The notes: generated by a model not told the origin, from the sequence alone. 64,000 nucleotides of DNA from Dyadobacter sp. CY261 (GCF_021440085.1 NZ_JAKCPW010000004.1:186001-250000), one strand, 5' to 3'. Positions 17,665-26,509 are shown, counted from the stretch's first letter. Numbers and translations: made by a program.

Positions 17665-18963
17665 TTACTTTTGTTCCAACAACCAGATGGAAGTCACCGG
17701 GTACGATTGCTTTTTTTGTTTATCGAATTCGTTTCCTCCATACAGGTATACACTCCCATCAGCCGCCGCGAAAACCGTCCCTCCGTTTAAAACAACTGAT
17801 TCGGAATCTAATACCATAACCCACATTCCCTTGGTAATATCATATTTCCATACGTATGGATCTACGAACGTCGATTCGCTGTATAGGATGCTGTGTCCGC
17901 CCATAAGATAAAAATTTCCCGCGCCGTCTATCCAGCTGACTGCCCCATGCCTACTTCCCGGCGTATTTTTGGGTGATAAAGCCCCCGCAGAAAAATTTAC
18001 CTGATCACTGTTTACTTGAAAGTTTCTACTTTTTATTGACCAGCTGTTACCTTTAATATCATACGCCCACATATCGGCCAATCCTCCCTGCTGGCCACTA
18101 GAAACACCAAACCCAAACCCACCATACAAATACAGTTGGTTTTTTGTCTTGTCATACCACGCGATTGCGCCCCGTCGCGAAGATGGATCTATTTTTTTCG
18201 AGCCCGTTGATATTGAGTTTGAGTCTAAGGTCTGGTTTGGTTTATCCGCCCCAGCAATCTTACGCCATAATTCCTTTTTTTGGTCAAATTGCCATAAATC
18301 ATTATAGGCAATCATATTTTTCCCCTCCTGCGATTCGCCTCCAAACAGCCATAGATTGTCATCATTATCCACCCAGGTTGAAGAACCTGACCTACCACCC
18401 GGCGATGAGTTTTTCGCAGACTCATTTAACCGATCATAGGTAGGCTTATCGTTAACAGAGTTTGAACCTTGGATTTTTCGCCACTGACCTTTGTTAGTTT
18501 CAAAAACCCACATATCATTTAAATGGAAGAGATCACCCATACCCTTACCTCCAAAAAGCCACAAATTTCCATTCTTATCACACCAGGTGGAAGCGTTTCT
18601 TCTGCCCGCTGGCCAACTCGGATCTTTGTCAATTTCCTTTTCAGAGCTGTTGCCCTTTCCTTTAATGAGCTGCCAGTTATTATTCTTTGGGTTAAACCTC
18701 CATAAATCCTGAAAAATCCCGTACTGACCATCTACGTCATAGCCACTACCCCCAAACACCCACAAATTTCCTTTTGCGTCGGCCCACCTGCATTCCTGCG
18801 TCCGGGCAGCTATAAACGCTTGGCCCTCCTTTACATCGCCCTTCACAAATTCCGAGGTGTTTTTTGAGGGCTTGCCTACCCTTTTCCAATGGATGCTTTG
18901 AGATCGAGTATGTGTGCTGACTAAAAAGAACCAACTCAGCAAACAGCCAATTAATATCCTCAT
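17665..18963 (-). CDS. Secreted Kelch-repeat beta-propeller protein
   Basis: 432 residues beginning with a signal peptide (MRILIGCLLSWFFLVSTHTRSQS). The rest is a series of about six Kelch blades marked by GG doublets and W/Y residues: LWVFGGSGYDVDGQYG, LWLFGGKGMGD, LWLFGGESQEG, LYLYGGFGFGV, FYLMGGHSILY, VYLYGGNEFD. Spacing is about 55-65 residues. Kelch propellers mediate protein or glycan binding; no catalytic residues of galactose oxidase are apparent. It lies 5 bases upstream of the YD gene and likely heads the Kelch-YD-RHS operon. It has no T9SS sorting tail, so it is probably periplasmic or released by another route. Confidence 0.85.
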   Translation of the reverse strand: MRILIGCLLSWFFLVSTHTRSQSIHWKRVGKPSKNTSEFVKGDVKEGQAFIAARTQECRWADAKGNLWVFGGSGYDVDGQYGIFQDLWRFNPKNNNWQLIKGKGNSSEKEIDKDPSWPAGRRNASTWCDKNGNLWLFGGKGMGDLFHLNDMWVFETNKGQWRKIQGSNSVNDKPTYDRLNESAKNSSPGGRSGSSTWVDNDDNLWLFGGESQEGKNMIAYNDLWQFDQKKELWRKIAGADKPNQTLDSNSISTGSKKIDPSSRRGAIAWYDKTKNQLYLYGGFGFGVSSGQQGGLADMWAYDIKGNSWSIKSRNFQVNSDQVNFSAGALSPKNTPGSRHGAVSWIDGAGNFYLMGGHSILYSESTFVDPYVWKYDITKGMWVMVLDSESVVLNGGTVFAAADGSVYLYGGNEFDKQKKQSYPVTSIWLLEQK

Positions 18964-19269
18964 AATGATTATTTTAATATTGAATTCTAGTATCTGCTCG
19001 TCAATCGACGCACATTTAGTTTCTATCTAGCTATGCAAGCTCTGACCAATTCTGTTCGTAAAGACGTTAGTTGGGCAAACTGTACTCTGCGACCAAGTAC
19101 GCGGAGGATGCCCTGTTCGAGATACATGGAATAGTGTTCGTATAAATCCGGTGTATACCAGGGCGTTAATACATCATTCCTATCGTATGAGTCAAAAGAT
19201 GTGACAATTCAATTACCTAGGAGAGCGTCACAGTCCGAAATAACCACTTTAGCGTTCAAAGGTTTCATA
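18964..19269. other. 306-base gap with no supported gene
   Basis: Separates the Kelch-YD-RHS set from the upstream repeat-protein operon and should hold the Kelch gene promoter. A minus-strand frame (about 19023-19193) is open for 57 codons but has no start codon near its beginning and no family I recognise, so it is not called. Confidence 0.5.
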
Positions 19270-19875
19270 TTACAACTTCACAATCTTCCTGACTGTTCTG
19301 TATAAAGGGGTAGTTAAAACGCAGTTATAAGTTCCTGAGGTCAGTTGCTGTCCTTCCAGACTGATCTTATGAAGTCCGCGGGACTGAAAACTATCTTGAA
19401 AAACCTTGGATACCAGAATACCACTATCGTCATAGATTAACAGGCTAACCTTGGAATCCTCAGGCAGCCAATACTGCACTTCGGTGTTTTTGACGAATGG
19501 GTTTGGATAGTTGTTGATCGACAATTTCTCCTGATCAAATTCGACTTCCATTTTCATCTGGCCGGCTTCTTCGAGTACAACGTCCCGCTGGTCCGCATGT
19601 ACTTCTTCGATTTTACCATGAAACTGGGCACCGTTAGTCACTGAAAATCCAGGTTCTAAAACGATAGCCTCGCCCGCTATGGCAACCAGGCTTCCTGATT
19701 GCATCTGCACATTTACATTCATGTATTTACGTGCCCTTATCAACTGAGAATGCATTGATAGCTTGGTCAGGACCACCTTTTCAGGAATGTATTCATATTC
19801 CATAAGCTTCATTTGAGCTTGACATAACCCTTCAGTCAGCAAAAGGAATGATAAGAAGATCAAAGATTTTCCCAT
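19270..19875 (-). CDS. T9SS-exported protein with 3-coathanger stack and type A sorting domain
   Basis: 201 residues: a signal peptide (MGKSLIFLSFLLLTEGLCQA), then at about residues 45-95 the 3-coathanger stack pattern (SGSLVAIAGEAIVLEPGFSV, then FHGKIEEV), and a C-terminal domain from about 120 to 201 of the Por secretion (T9SS type A) class. This starts INNYPNPF, contains YDDSGILVSKV and TSGTYNCVL, and ends in basic residues (RTVRKIVKL). The sorting domain would direct export through the type IX system to the cell surface. The protein is essentially an anchor module plus tail and lacks an obvious enzymatic or adhesive domain. It is 40 bases downstream of the repeat-protein gene ending at 19916 and is probably the last gene of that operon. 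Confidence 0.85.
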   Translation of the reverse strand: MGKSLIFLSFLLLTEGLCQAQMKLMEYEYIPEKVVLTKLSMHSQLIRARKYMNVNVQMQSGSLVAIAGEAIVLEPGFSVTNGAQFHGKIEEVHADQRDVVLEEAGQMKMEVEFDQEKLSINNYPNPFVKNTEVQYWLPEDSKVSLLIYDDSGILVSKVFQDSFQSRGLHKISLEGQQLTSGTYNCVLTTPLYRTVRKIVKL

Positions 19876-19915
19876 AAATTTTTTCTCTTGTTCGATTGTT
19901 ATTTTTTTACAGCCC

Positions 19916-21139
19916 TTAATTTTTGCGGGCTTTCAGCTCATCCAATCGGCCTGAAATCTTTCCCATTCTTTCGTCAAACTCTGTCAAAAGCCGGTCGTTG
20001 CTTTCGAGCTTCTTATTTTGTTCAATCATGTAGAGGGTAAGTTCCTCTATTTTCTCCTGCTGTAAGCGGCTCATTTCACCTACGTTGATACCCCATTTTT
20101 CAACTTCGGTCGCTGCCGGGATATTAGGTAAATGTCCGTTGGCTTTAATGAATGCCTCAACTTCGGTCAAATCTCTCAGTTTATAGTCTTTTTGGAAAAC
20201 ATAATCCGCCCAAGTCCCGGCGCCTGTGACAATTAGGTCGCGCGTTACCATGCCGCCGTCCACAAACATCTTGTACGTACTGACATTGTTGGACACACTG
20301 TTTACCATTACAGTTGTGGGGAAATTCGTGACCCCCACGCCAACACGCGTATTGAAAACGAGCTTTCCTGCGTAAGCCGGGCTCGTGGTGGGAAATTCAC
20401 CGTAGATAAGTGGACTCGAAGTATTACTATTTGAAATATAAAGTTTATTGCTCCCTGCCTCATTTACGCCTGCCATGTAGCCCAGGAACACATTATTAGA
20501 ACCGGTTGTTGTTGTTGTCCCACCACCAGCACCAAATCCAACCATGACATTATAGGAGCCGCCCGCGTTATAATACGCCGTAGCGCGCCCAATATAAACA
20601 TTGTTACTTCCGTTCGATGAGGAACCTGCTGATAGCCCTACAAACACATTCGATTGACCCGATACATTGGACATACCTGCACCACTTCCAACAAAAGTAT
20701 TGAAGTAGCCTGTTGTAGTTGCCGCACCGGCGTTATAGCCAAGCATCGTATTGCTGTACCCAGTCGTGTTCGCTGCACCTGCAAAGGTCCCCGCAAAAAG
20801 ATTACTATATCCAAGGGTATTAGCCTTGCCCGTGTTTTCTCCGAAGAATGTATTCCTGCCGCCAGTCATCGTTTTGTTGCCACTGTTAGGGCCCAAAAAT
20901 GCATTTAGTTCTCCACCAGATGCTTTGGACATGCTCAGAAATTTGTAATTGGCGATGGAGACATATCCCGTGTCACTTTCGATCGAGATCTTTTGCTTTA
21001 CGATCACATTGTCCGAATTGAGTCTTAGCGATTGACCAACTGGAGTAGTCACCTGGTTTTGGCCATAGGTCTGCAATGAACAAGTTATCAAAGCTAAAAT
21101 AGTCACAAGCTTCGATCCTTTTAAAAATGTCTTTTTCAT
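19916..21139 (-). CDS. Secreted YadA-head-like repeat protein with C-terminal tail-fibre-type domain (copy 2)
   Basis: 407 residues. After a signal peptide (to about residue 27) and a short conserved block (LRLNSDNVIVKQKI), residues 60-240 are a chain of about 16-residue repeats of the form NTxGYSNxxxGxxAGxA. This is the pattern of left-handed beta-roll heads of trimeric adhesins. A C-terminal region (ADYVFQKDYKLRDLTEVEAF, GHLPNIP, WGINVGEMSRLQQEKIEEL) leads into a coiled coil of about 50 residues. This C-terminal block is frequent in Bacteroidota and resembles phage tail-fibre ends. There is no membrane anchor or T9SS tail. It is a tandem paralogue of the next gene upstream (18-base gap). 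A surface or trimeric adhesin-like role is inferred, not shown. Confidence 0.78.
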   Translation of the reverse strand: MKKTFLKGSKLVTILALITCSLQTYGQNQVTTPVGQSLRLNSDNVIVKQKISIESDTGYVSIANYKFLSMSKASGGELNAFLGPNSGNKTMTGGRNTFFGENTGKANTLGYSNLFAGTFAGAANTTGYSNTMLGYNAGAATTTGYFNTFVGSGAGMSNVSGQSNVFVGLSAGSSSNGSNNVYIGRATAYYNAGGSYNVMVGFGAGGGTTTTTGSNNVFLGYMAGVNEAGSNKLYISNSNTSSPLIYGEFPTTSPAYAGKLVFNTRVGVGVTNFPTTVMVNSVSNNVSTYKMFVDGGMVTRDLIVTGAGTWADYVFQKDYKLRDLTEVEAFIKANGHLPNIPAATEVEKWGINVGEMSRLQQEKIEELTLYMIEQNKKLESNDRLLTEFDERMGKISGRLDELKARKN

Positions 21140-21157
21140 GCCAGAGAGTTAAATTCT

Positions 21158-22351
21158 TTATAAATGATCTATTTCCTTGGAAAGCTTTACCAATTGTTCC
21201 ATTTTCTCCTTGATCCGCACCTTTTGCTCTTCTAACTTCTTGTTCTGGGCAATAATATAGAGAGTCAGCTCCTCAATTTTCTCTTGCTGAATGCGCGCCA
21301 TTTTCCCGACGTCAATTCCCCATTGAGCCACTTGTCGTGCCGAAGGAACACCAGGCAAATGCCCATGAACTTGAATGAAGCTTTCGACTTCATTGAGTGG
21401 GCGTAATGCATAGTTATCATTGAAAACATAATCGGCCCAAGCACCCGGACCGGTCAAAATTGAGTACCTGGTAACCAATCCGCCGTTTACAAACATTTTA
21501 AAGCTGGAAACATTGGTGGCAACACCATTAATTGTCACTGAGGTAGGAAACGTGGTTACCCCCACTCCAGCACGGGTATTGAAAACGAGTTTGCCAGCAT
21601 TAGCAGGGTTTGTGGTGGGGAATTCACCGTAGATCATCGGTGTCGTGGTGTTACTGTTGGCGATGTAAAGCTTATTGCTACCCGTCTCGTAATATCCGGC
21701 AAAGGGGCCGATCAAAACATTACCCGTCCCATTCGTGTTAGTAGCACCTGTACCTGATCCCGCTGCAAAACCAATACTCACATTGTTGGAGCCGTTTTCC
21801 GTGTAATAGGAAGCGGCCCTGCCGATAAAGACATTTGCAGTGGAATTGTTTGTGGAACCGGCATTAAGCCCCAAAAACACGTTTGAAGAAGATGTAGCAC
21901 TGAAAAACCCAGTCCCTCCCCCGACCATTGTATTAAAAAACCCAGTGGTATTGGCTCGTCCCGCCTTCTCACCGACGAATATGTTCGAATAACCGGTTGT
22001 GTTAACAGCTCCTGCCTCCGCACCCATTGCCAGGTTACTATAACCGGTAGTATTGACCAGGCCCGCATTTTCTCCCATAAAAGTATTCCACCGCCCGGTC
22101 ATCGTGAAATTACCACTATTAGGTCCGGCAAAAGTATTCAGCTCTCCGGCGGCGGTCTTTTTGATACTTAGAAACCGATAGCCACCAATTGACACATAAC
22201 CCGTGTCGCTGTTGAGTGAAATCTTTTGCTTAATATTCACATTGTCAGCGTTCAGGCGCAAGAGTTGGCTGGCGGGTGTAATCAATTCGTTTTGCGCATA
22301 AGCACCGTAGGAAAGCATAAAAGCAAATAAAATCTTATTCCTTATTTTCAT
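21158..22351 (-). CDS. Secreted YadA-head-like repeat protein with C-terminal tail-fibre-type domain (copy 1)
   Basis: 397 residues, same architecture as its downstream neighbour: signal peptide (MKIRNKILFAFMLSYGAYAQ), LRLNADNVNIKQKISLNSDT, then NTTGYSNIFVGEKAGRA-type repeats, then NNVSIGFAAGS-type repeats that are even closer to YadA heads. The ending is ADYVFNDNYALRPLNEVESF, GHLPGVPSARQVAQWGI and a coiled coil (ARIQQEKIEELTLYIIAQN). The two paralogues are alike throughout but clearly diverged, so the duplication is not recent. It appears to be the first gene of a three-gene operon ending with the T9SS protein at 19270. Function is unknown; adhesion or matrix assembly would suit the fold. 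Confidence 0.78.
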   Translation of the reverse strand: MKIRNKILFAFMLSYGAYAQNELITPASQLLRLNADNVNIKQKISLNSDTGYVSIGGYRFLSIKKTAAGELNTFAGPNSGNFTMTGRWNTFMGENAGLVNTTGYSNLAMGAEAGAVNTTGYSNIFVGEKAGRANTTGFFNTMVGGGTGFFSATSSSNVFLGLNAGSTNNSTANVFIGRAASYYTENGSNNVSIGFAAGSGTGATNTNGTGNVLIGPFAGYYETGSNKLYIANSNTTTPMIYGEFPTTNPANAGKLVFNTRAGVGVTTFPTSVTINGVATNVSSFKMFVNGGLVTRYSILTGPGAWADYVFNDNYALRPLNEVESFIQVHGHLPGVPSARQVAQWGIDVGKMARIQQEKIEELTLYIIAQNKKLEEQKVRIKEKMEQLVKLSKEIDHL

Positions 22352-23178
22352 CGGCGATTTCTTGAATTTAATTGATCGATACAGCTATTTGAAAAACGAC
22401 GCAAGGCTATTTAATTTTCAAAGATTGTCACTCTCTTCTCAGCAGCGGCTTGTAACTCCATCTATTACTGGTTTGCCGGCTTCTAAGAACAGGTCCAGAT
22501 TCAAATGACTGTATGATAGATTGTCCGGATTACCCCAATAGCCAACAACCAAGATAGTCTCGGTGAAGGATCTTTTCGCTATGCCATGAAATCATTTGAT
22601 ATACCATAGTTATACTGATCCGCATTGAAATACGCAACATTCGTTGTATTGATTACATCGATATTGGCCATAAAACGCGCACTTCAAATCAATGGAAGCT
22701 TGGTTGTAACTGACTTTGTTGCCGCTCAATAAGCTCCGAGAAAACAAAACGATATACAATATACGCAAACTTTTTCTTGTCGGTTTTGAGCTGACCAACT
22801 TACGTTTCAGCAGTGTCGCGAGTACAGCTAATCCTGAAACAAAGCGCTGGGAATAAGCAGGAAATAAAAAAAAAGGCACTGGATACAGAAATAAGCACGG
22901 GTAAACACTTCAACATATAGAGTAGGATAAAATATATTAATGTTAGCCAAGCCAGTAAAGGCTCGGCAAATAATTAACCGGATACTCGGTGTATCCAAAC
23001 ATTAAACAGAAATTTACGGGTGCTTTGTAACTGATGTAAAGTTAAAGCAATAATAAATAACTTTGCAAATGAACTAGCTAATTATTTTATAAAACTGAAA
23101 TAATATTCACTAGTACGATGTCAGTCTTTTAACGGAAGTGATTGAAGGCAATTATACTATTTTAAAAGTTACTAATAT
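22352..23178. other. 827 bases without a supportable gene
   Basis: AT-rich sequence upstream of the repeat-protein operon. Short frames exist on both strands (22610-22879 minus, 23138-23326 plus) but none shows a domain, a signal or gene-like composition. The stretch borders a transposase remnant and looks like decayed DNA plus the promoter of the operon to its left. Confidence 0.5.
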
Positions 23179-23655
23179 TCAATTGATTACAGATTTGATT
23201 GACTCAGCGAGCAATTCTTCAGGGATAAACCTGGCATCGGTATGTTCGCGTCGACGGTTGTATAATTCTACAAATGCTTTTACCCCCCCGATACAGGCCC
23301 ATGCAACATTAGGAGGATTTAGATAAACGGTGTCGTATTTTAGGGATTTCAAAATCTAAAGGTAAAGTCAAGAAATCCTCCTTTGACATACATAGCTATC
23401 CTGGCTCCTTGATCAATAATGACTAAAAGATTGGACTAGTAAATTGGTTTGCCTCGATCAGTCTAAATGGCACGCAAATTCATGACCTTATAAATCCTTC
23501 TGATTCGTTTGGCGCCATTAGAGACCCAAACCGCACAGATAATCGATCATCTGCTCCATTCCATAAATGGACATTTCAGGAATTTCTTGTCGATGGCTTT
23601 CATCCTAGGCTGATTTAACAACGACTCCACCGCCTTCTGCCTGGAACACCCCTGT
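23179..23655 (-). pseudogene. Decayed IS3-family transposase (OrfB fragments)
   Basis: The minus strand at about 23655-23464 reads QKAVESLLNQPRMKAIDKKF, then LKCPF; after a one-base shift, YGMEQMIDYLCGLG; then KRIRRIYKVMNLRAI. This is the HTH_21 region that precedes the DDE domain of IS3 OrfB (usual form: lidEqfl..PfYG.r.m...L...G..vn.krvrrlmr.mgl.aI). In-frame stops and a shift interrupt it. At 23337-23179 a second open piece, GVKAFVELYNRRREHTDARF followed by IPEELLAESI, resembles the C-terminal YN..R.H.....P.E end of the same protein. The catalytic DDE core between them is missing. No terminal inverted repeats could be recognised. This is a dead insertion sequence. Confidence 0.6.
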
Positions 23656-23893
23656 TTAAAATCATAGCAGCGTGCAGGCGCTACTGCTTGATGCTGCCGA
23701 AGATACCCGTGAGGTGTTCATACGGCTAAGCTTGATCTTCTTTGTGGCATCTTTCCTGCTGACAATGGCCTGTACATGCATCTACTCTCCCTACTTACAC
23801 TCGCCGCTCTTTCTGATTCCTTTTTCGACCTCAGGTTCATTGTACTCATAATAATGATAGTTTTCCAATTTGGCCACGAACAACACCACCACG

Positions 23894-24490
23894 ATGCTTC
23901 TGCAAACAAAACGGCACTTCGAAATTCTCGACGGATTAAGGGGTGTTGCTGCACTGGCCGTTGTAACGTTTCATTTTATGGAGTGGGCTTATCCCGACCC
24001 TGGAAAGAACTTTATCGGTCATGGTTTTTAGCTGTCGATTTCTTTTTCTGCCTTTCGGGATTTGTGATTGGCTACGTTTATGATGATCGTATCGCGAAAA
24101 TTGGCCTACGCAAATTTTTTATATTAAGGATGATCAGGCTACATCCGCTGGTCGTGGCAGGATCGGTAGTGCTTTATCGAACTAGTCGCAGTTACCCGCT
24201 GCTGTTGACCATACTTTCGGCTGCGGCTATTGGCTTTGTTGCTTACCGTTCAGGCAACTTATTGGGCGGATGGAGCTGCCATGACACATTATGCCTGTTA
24301 TGGATGTTCGGCAATTATTACACCAGTCATAAGCCCGGGCACTGCGCAACTGGCTCTCATCATCACAGCCGGGCTAATTCTACTGGTTGGAGCGGCGTAC
24401 GTGATGATGGTAATTTACGACATGCCTATAAGGAAATATTTAAGCGATAAATGGATTGAGAAGCTCGATAAACTAAAATCTGTCACTTAA
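23894..24490 (+). pseudogene. Acyltransferase-3 (OafA-like) gene, frameshifted and internally deleted
   Basis: From the ATG at 23894 the frame reads a typical acyltransferase-3 start: RHFEILDGLRGVAALAVVTF (catalytic-type His follows in TFHF). At about 24030 the reading shifts by one base and continues FLAVDFFFCLSGFVIGYVYD, FILRMIRLHPL. At about 24230 it shifts back, and the frame ends with ILLVGAAYVMMVIYDMPIRK before the TAA at 24490, the usual C-terminal helix. About half of the expected 350-380 residues are missing from the middle. Intact relatives are multi-spanning membrane enzymes that O-acylate sugars. The gene is certainly dead. It overlaps the convergent methyltransferase by 8 bases and follows a transposase remnant. 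Confidence 0.8.
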
Positions 24491-25301
24491 TCTCGTCAAT
24501 ACCCCCATCATTACGCACAAACGGATGAATCTCCTCAGCTTGCTTTTTCGAAAACATAGCCAATATCCTCTCGGATAGCGACTTAGGCTTCTTAATCTCC
24601 GGTACTACATAGGGATTGATCGTCTTTTTCCCAATTTGCTTGTGGAAAGGTTGTGCTCGAAGTCTCTTTTGAAAAATGACCATTGAATCGAAAAACGAGA
24701 TCGATTCGATGTTTTGAGTAATGTTATCGGTTCTGACGTTATCTCCTTCAAATAAATGATAGTTGTACAACGAATCAATTAATGCTTTTGACTTTTCAAT
24801 AAACGTCCCATCCTTTCGGAGCCCTCCTCCGAATTCAGGCCAATAGGATGTGTGAGTGTCCTCAACAATGTACTGTCCTCCTTGTTTGACTTTTGGAAAT
24901 AATATCTCAAAGGACAAACTCTGTTGATCCATAAAGTGTCCACCATCGTCAAGCACAAAATCCAAATCGGGAATTTGATGGGCAACTTCGTTTAAAAAAT
25001 TGGCGTCTGCCTGTGATCCAATAAATATCTTAACTCCTTCCTCTTCCAGTCTGCTGCATTCAGGGTTGATGTCGATGGCAAAAATCTGACAATCATTGCC
25101 AAAAAATTGTTTCCATAATTGGATAGAGCCACCATGAGAGACACCTATTTCGAGTATTGTCGGTCGGCGGCCCCGATATTGCGATAGATAGGTGGGATAG
25201 ATATCTAAATAATGGTCCCATTTATGAATTAGATTACCCGAATGGCTGTAAAATAGATCCTTCATGGAATTGTCTGAGGCAGTTCTATCTTTTGAACTCA
25301 T
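24483..25301 (-). CDS. Class I SAM-dependent methyltransferase (macrocin / cephalosporin-hydroxylase-like)
   Basis: 272 residues (an internal ATG at 25265 would give MKDLFYSHSGNLIHKWDHY and is an equally plausible start). The SAM-binding motif I is TILEIGVSHGGSIQLWKQFF at about residues 48-67, followed by the acidic end of strand 2 (IFAIDINPEC) and motif DLDFVLDDGGHFMDQQ, which in this subfamily carries metal-binding Asp and His. GGQYIVEDTHTSYWPEFGG is also typical. Relatives are O-methyltransferases acting on glycosides or secondary metabolites, or genes in surface-glycan loci. No metabolite cluster is present; the dead acyltransferase next door hints at a lost sugar-modification locus. Cytoplasmic. 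Confidence 0.75.
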   Translation of the reverse strand: MSSKDRTASDNSMKDLFYSHSGNLIHKWDHYLDIYPTYLSQYRGRRPTILEIGVSHGGSIQLWKQFFGNDCQIFAIDINPECSRLEEEGVKIFIGSQADANFLNEVAHQIPDLDFVLDDGGHFMDQQSLSFEILFPKVKQGGQYIVEDTHTSYWPEFGGGLRKDGTFIEKSKALIDSLYNYHLFEGDNVRTDNITQNIESISFFDSMVIFQKRLRAQPFHKQIGKKTINPYVVPEIKKPKSLSERILAMFSKKQAEEIHPFVRNDGGIDEIK

Positions 25302-25672
25302 GAAATCTTGTAGTTATGATTATTAATTAAGCGAAAGCCGTGCTAGCTGGCACCTTCGAAAGATACAATTGCCCCGGTTGTCACTAACATTTGATTTGCA
25401 ACAAGCATGCCCACCGAGCTGCGGATATTTGAAGTATGTCGTTTGAGGTCTCAATAAAACATTTTCTGTTAGGTCTGATTTTCCTATCTACCAAACATGC
25501 AGTATAGATTATTTATCGGAAATCATCAAAGTTTCTAATGTCACAATTCTATTGAAATATTTCTACTAAATAATTCGACGACCCGCTTGCAACCCTTTAC
25601 ATTCTTGAAAATGTATAATTTCTGGCATAGGATTTGAATTTTACCTGCAAAGCAGAAAAAAACTCGAGACCA
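25302..25672. other. 371-base divergent intergenic region
   Basis: Lies between the methyltransferase (minus) and a small plus-strand gene. It is AT-rich, and I see no hairpin, tRNA or clear TAnnTTTG promoter match in it. Confidence 0.5.
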
Positions 25673-25954
25673 ATGGACACTTTTAAGTTTATGAAGGACG
25701 ATTGGGTAAAAGAAAGGGGCGGCAACCAGCTAATGCAGGTTGACGAATACCAGATCGTGGAAACCGTAGTTCACCCTAACGGGTTTGGTTCGCGTCCAAT
25801 CACGAAGCGGGTATTCAGCGGCAAGGTTTGGTGTACTTGGGTCAATGGGAACAAGGCGGTTATTACACAACCGTTTTGGGAAGAGGACCTCGAAGCTACC
25901 GCTCACCAACAGGGCGATCTTAATACCCATACCTTGCTCAATCACGCGCACTGA
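25673..25954 (+). CDS. Small DUF2158 / YodC-like protein, 93 aa
   Basis: The ATG at 25673 (MDTFKFMKDDWVKERGGNQL) is preferred to the TTG at 25634. The sequence follows the pattern of DUF2158/YodC-like proteins: an initial F..GD.V...GG..M.V, then VWCTWVNGN and a final F.EEDLEA (here QPFWEEDLEATA). That is a small SH3-like barrel seen across bacteria with no established function. The usual KxGDVV is changed to FMKDDWVKERGG. Likely cytoplasmic and monocistronic; a strong hairpin terminator follows 28 bases after its stop. The identification rests on a weak pattern, so treat the family name as provisional. Confidence 0.55.
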   Translation: MDTFKFMKDDWVKERGGNQLMQVDEYQIVETVVHPNGFGSRPITKRVFSGKVWCTWVNGNKAVITQPFWEEDLEATAHQQGDLNTHTLLNHAH

Positions 25955-25981
25955 AAACCAAAGCCTATTCTCTTCGCGACA

Positions 25982-26024
25982 ATCAACAAGAAAGCCCGGA
26001 AGATTCCCGGGCTTTCTTGTTGAT
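25982..26024. terminator. Bidirectional terminator, perfect 18-bp stem
   Basis: Arms 25982-25999 and 26007-26024 are perfectly complementary (18 bp) with a 7-base loop. The stem is GC-rich at the loop (GCCCGG/CCGGGC) and A/T-rich at the base, so each strand offers a T-containing 3' side. It sits exactly between two convergent genes (ends 25954 and 26039). Confidence 0.85.
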
Positions 26025-26038
26025 CAACCTGTACACTT

Positions 26039-26410
26039 TCAAGGCTTTTTCGCAGGGGCTGTTTGTGGCTGTGCCGATGTAGTATCATCGGTTTCTGCGG
26101 TGCCTTTGCGGTTTTTGCGTCTTTCAGACCGGCTCTTTTTCTTATCGGTTGTCGTCGGCATCAGCGTATCGTGTATGACAGCGCCGGAGCTTTTTTGTCC
26201 CTTAATGAGTGTATCTTCCGATGGAACCTGGGCAGGGCGGGCAGGCGATTGCGGCGAATTAAATACAGGTTTCGTTTCAGGACTTGTAGTTGGTACAGGA
26301 CTTGTTTGAGGTACAGGCTGTGGCACGGACGGTTCCGGGGTAACCGGATTTTGTGCAAACGCCCCCACTATTCCCAAAAGCATTGTGAATATGCATGCAA
26401 GATATTTCAT
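26039..26410 (-). CDS. Secreted proline/threonine-rich low-complexity protein
   Basis: 123 residues: a signal peptide (MKYLACIFTMLLGIVGAFAQ), a Pro/Thr/Ser-rich middle (NPVTPEPSVPQPVPQTSPVP and similar), then a strongly basic segment (KKKSRSERRKNRKG at about residues 90-103) and an acidic-polar tail ending in KKP. No domain is recognisable; it looks like an intrinsically disordered periplasmic or surface protein. A candidate -7 element (TATATTTG) lies at 26502-26509. Function unknown. The signal peptide and clean gene boundaries, with a terminator 15 bases past the stop, make it a real gene. Confidence 0.65.
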   Translation of the reverse strand: MKYLACIFTMLLGIVGAFAQNPVTPEPSVPQPVPQTSPVPTTSPETKPVFNSPQSPARPAQVPSEDTLIKGQKSSGAVIHDTLMPTTTDKKKSRSERRKNRKGTAETDDTTSAQPQTAPAKKP

Positions 26411-26501
26411 GGTTCATTCCGGTTTAGTGAACAAAAAATTTCCAATACTATGGCGCTTGCTGCACTAAAATTGTTCCAGAAGTGAGTGGTTCAAAACACA
26501 C

Positions 26502-26509
26502 CAAATATA
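26502..26509 (-). promoter_or_regulatory. Candidate -7 promoter element
   Basis: On the minus strand TATATTTG fits TAnnTTTG, 92 bases upstream of the start at 26410. No convincing -33 TTTG at 19-21 bases. The rest of the 26411-26704 gap shows nothing else. Confidence 0.3.

Noticed and set aside
19023..19193. 57-codon minus-strand open stretch in the gap before the Kelch gene
   Set aside because: No start codon near its beginning (only an internal ATG leaving 34 residues), no signal peptide and no recognised motif.
22610..22879. Minus-strand 89-codon frame
   Set aside because: No recognisable domain, no neighbour in an operon, and composition like the surrounding decayed DNA.
23138..23326. 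Plus-strand 62-codon frame
   Set aside because: It lies antisense to a piece that reads better as the C-terminus of an IS3 transposase.
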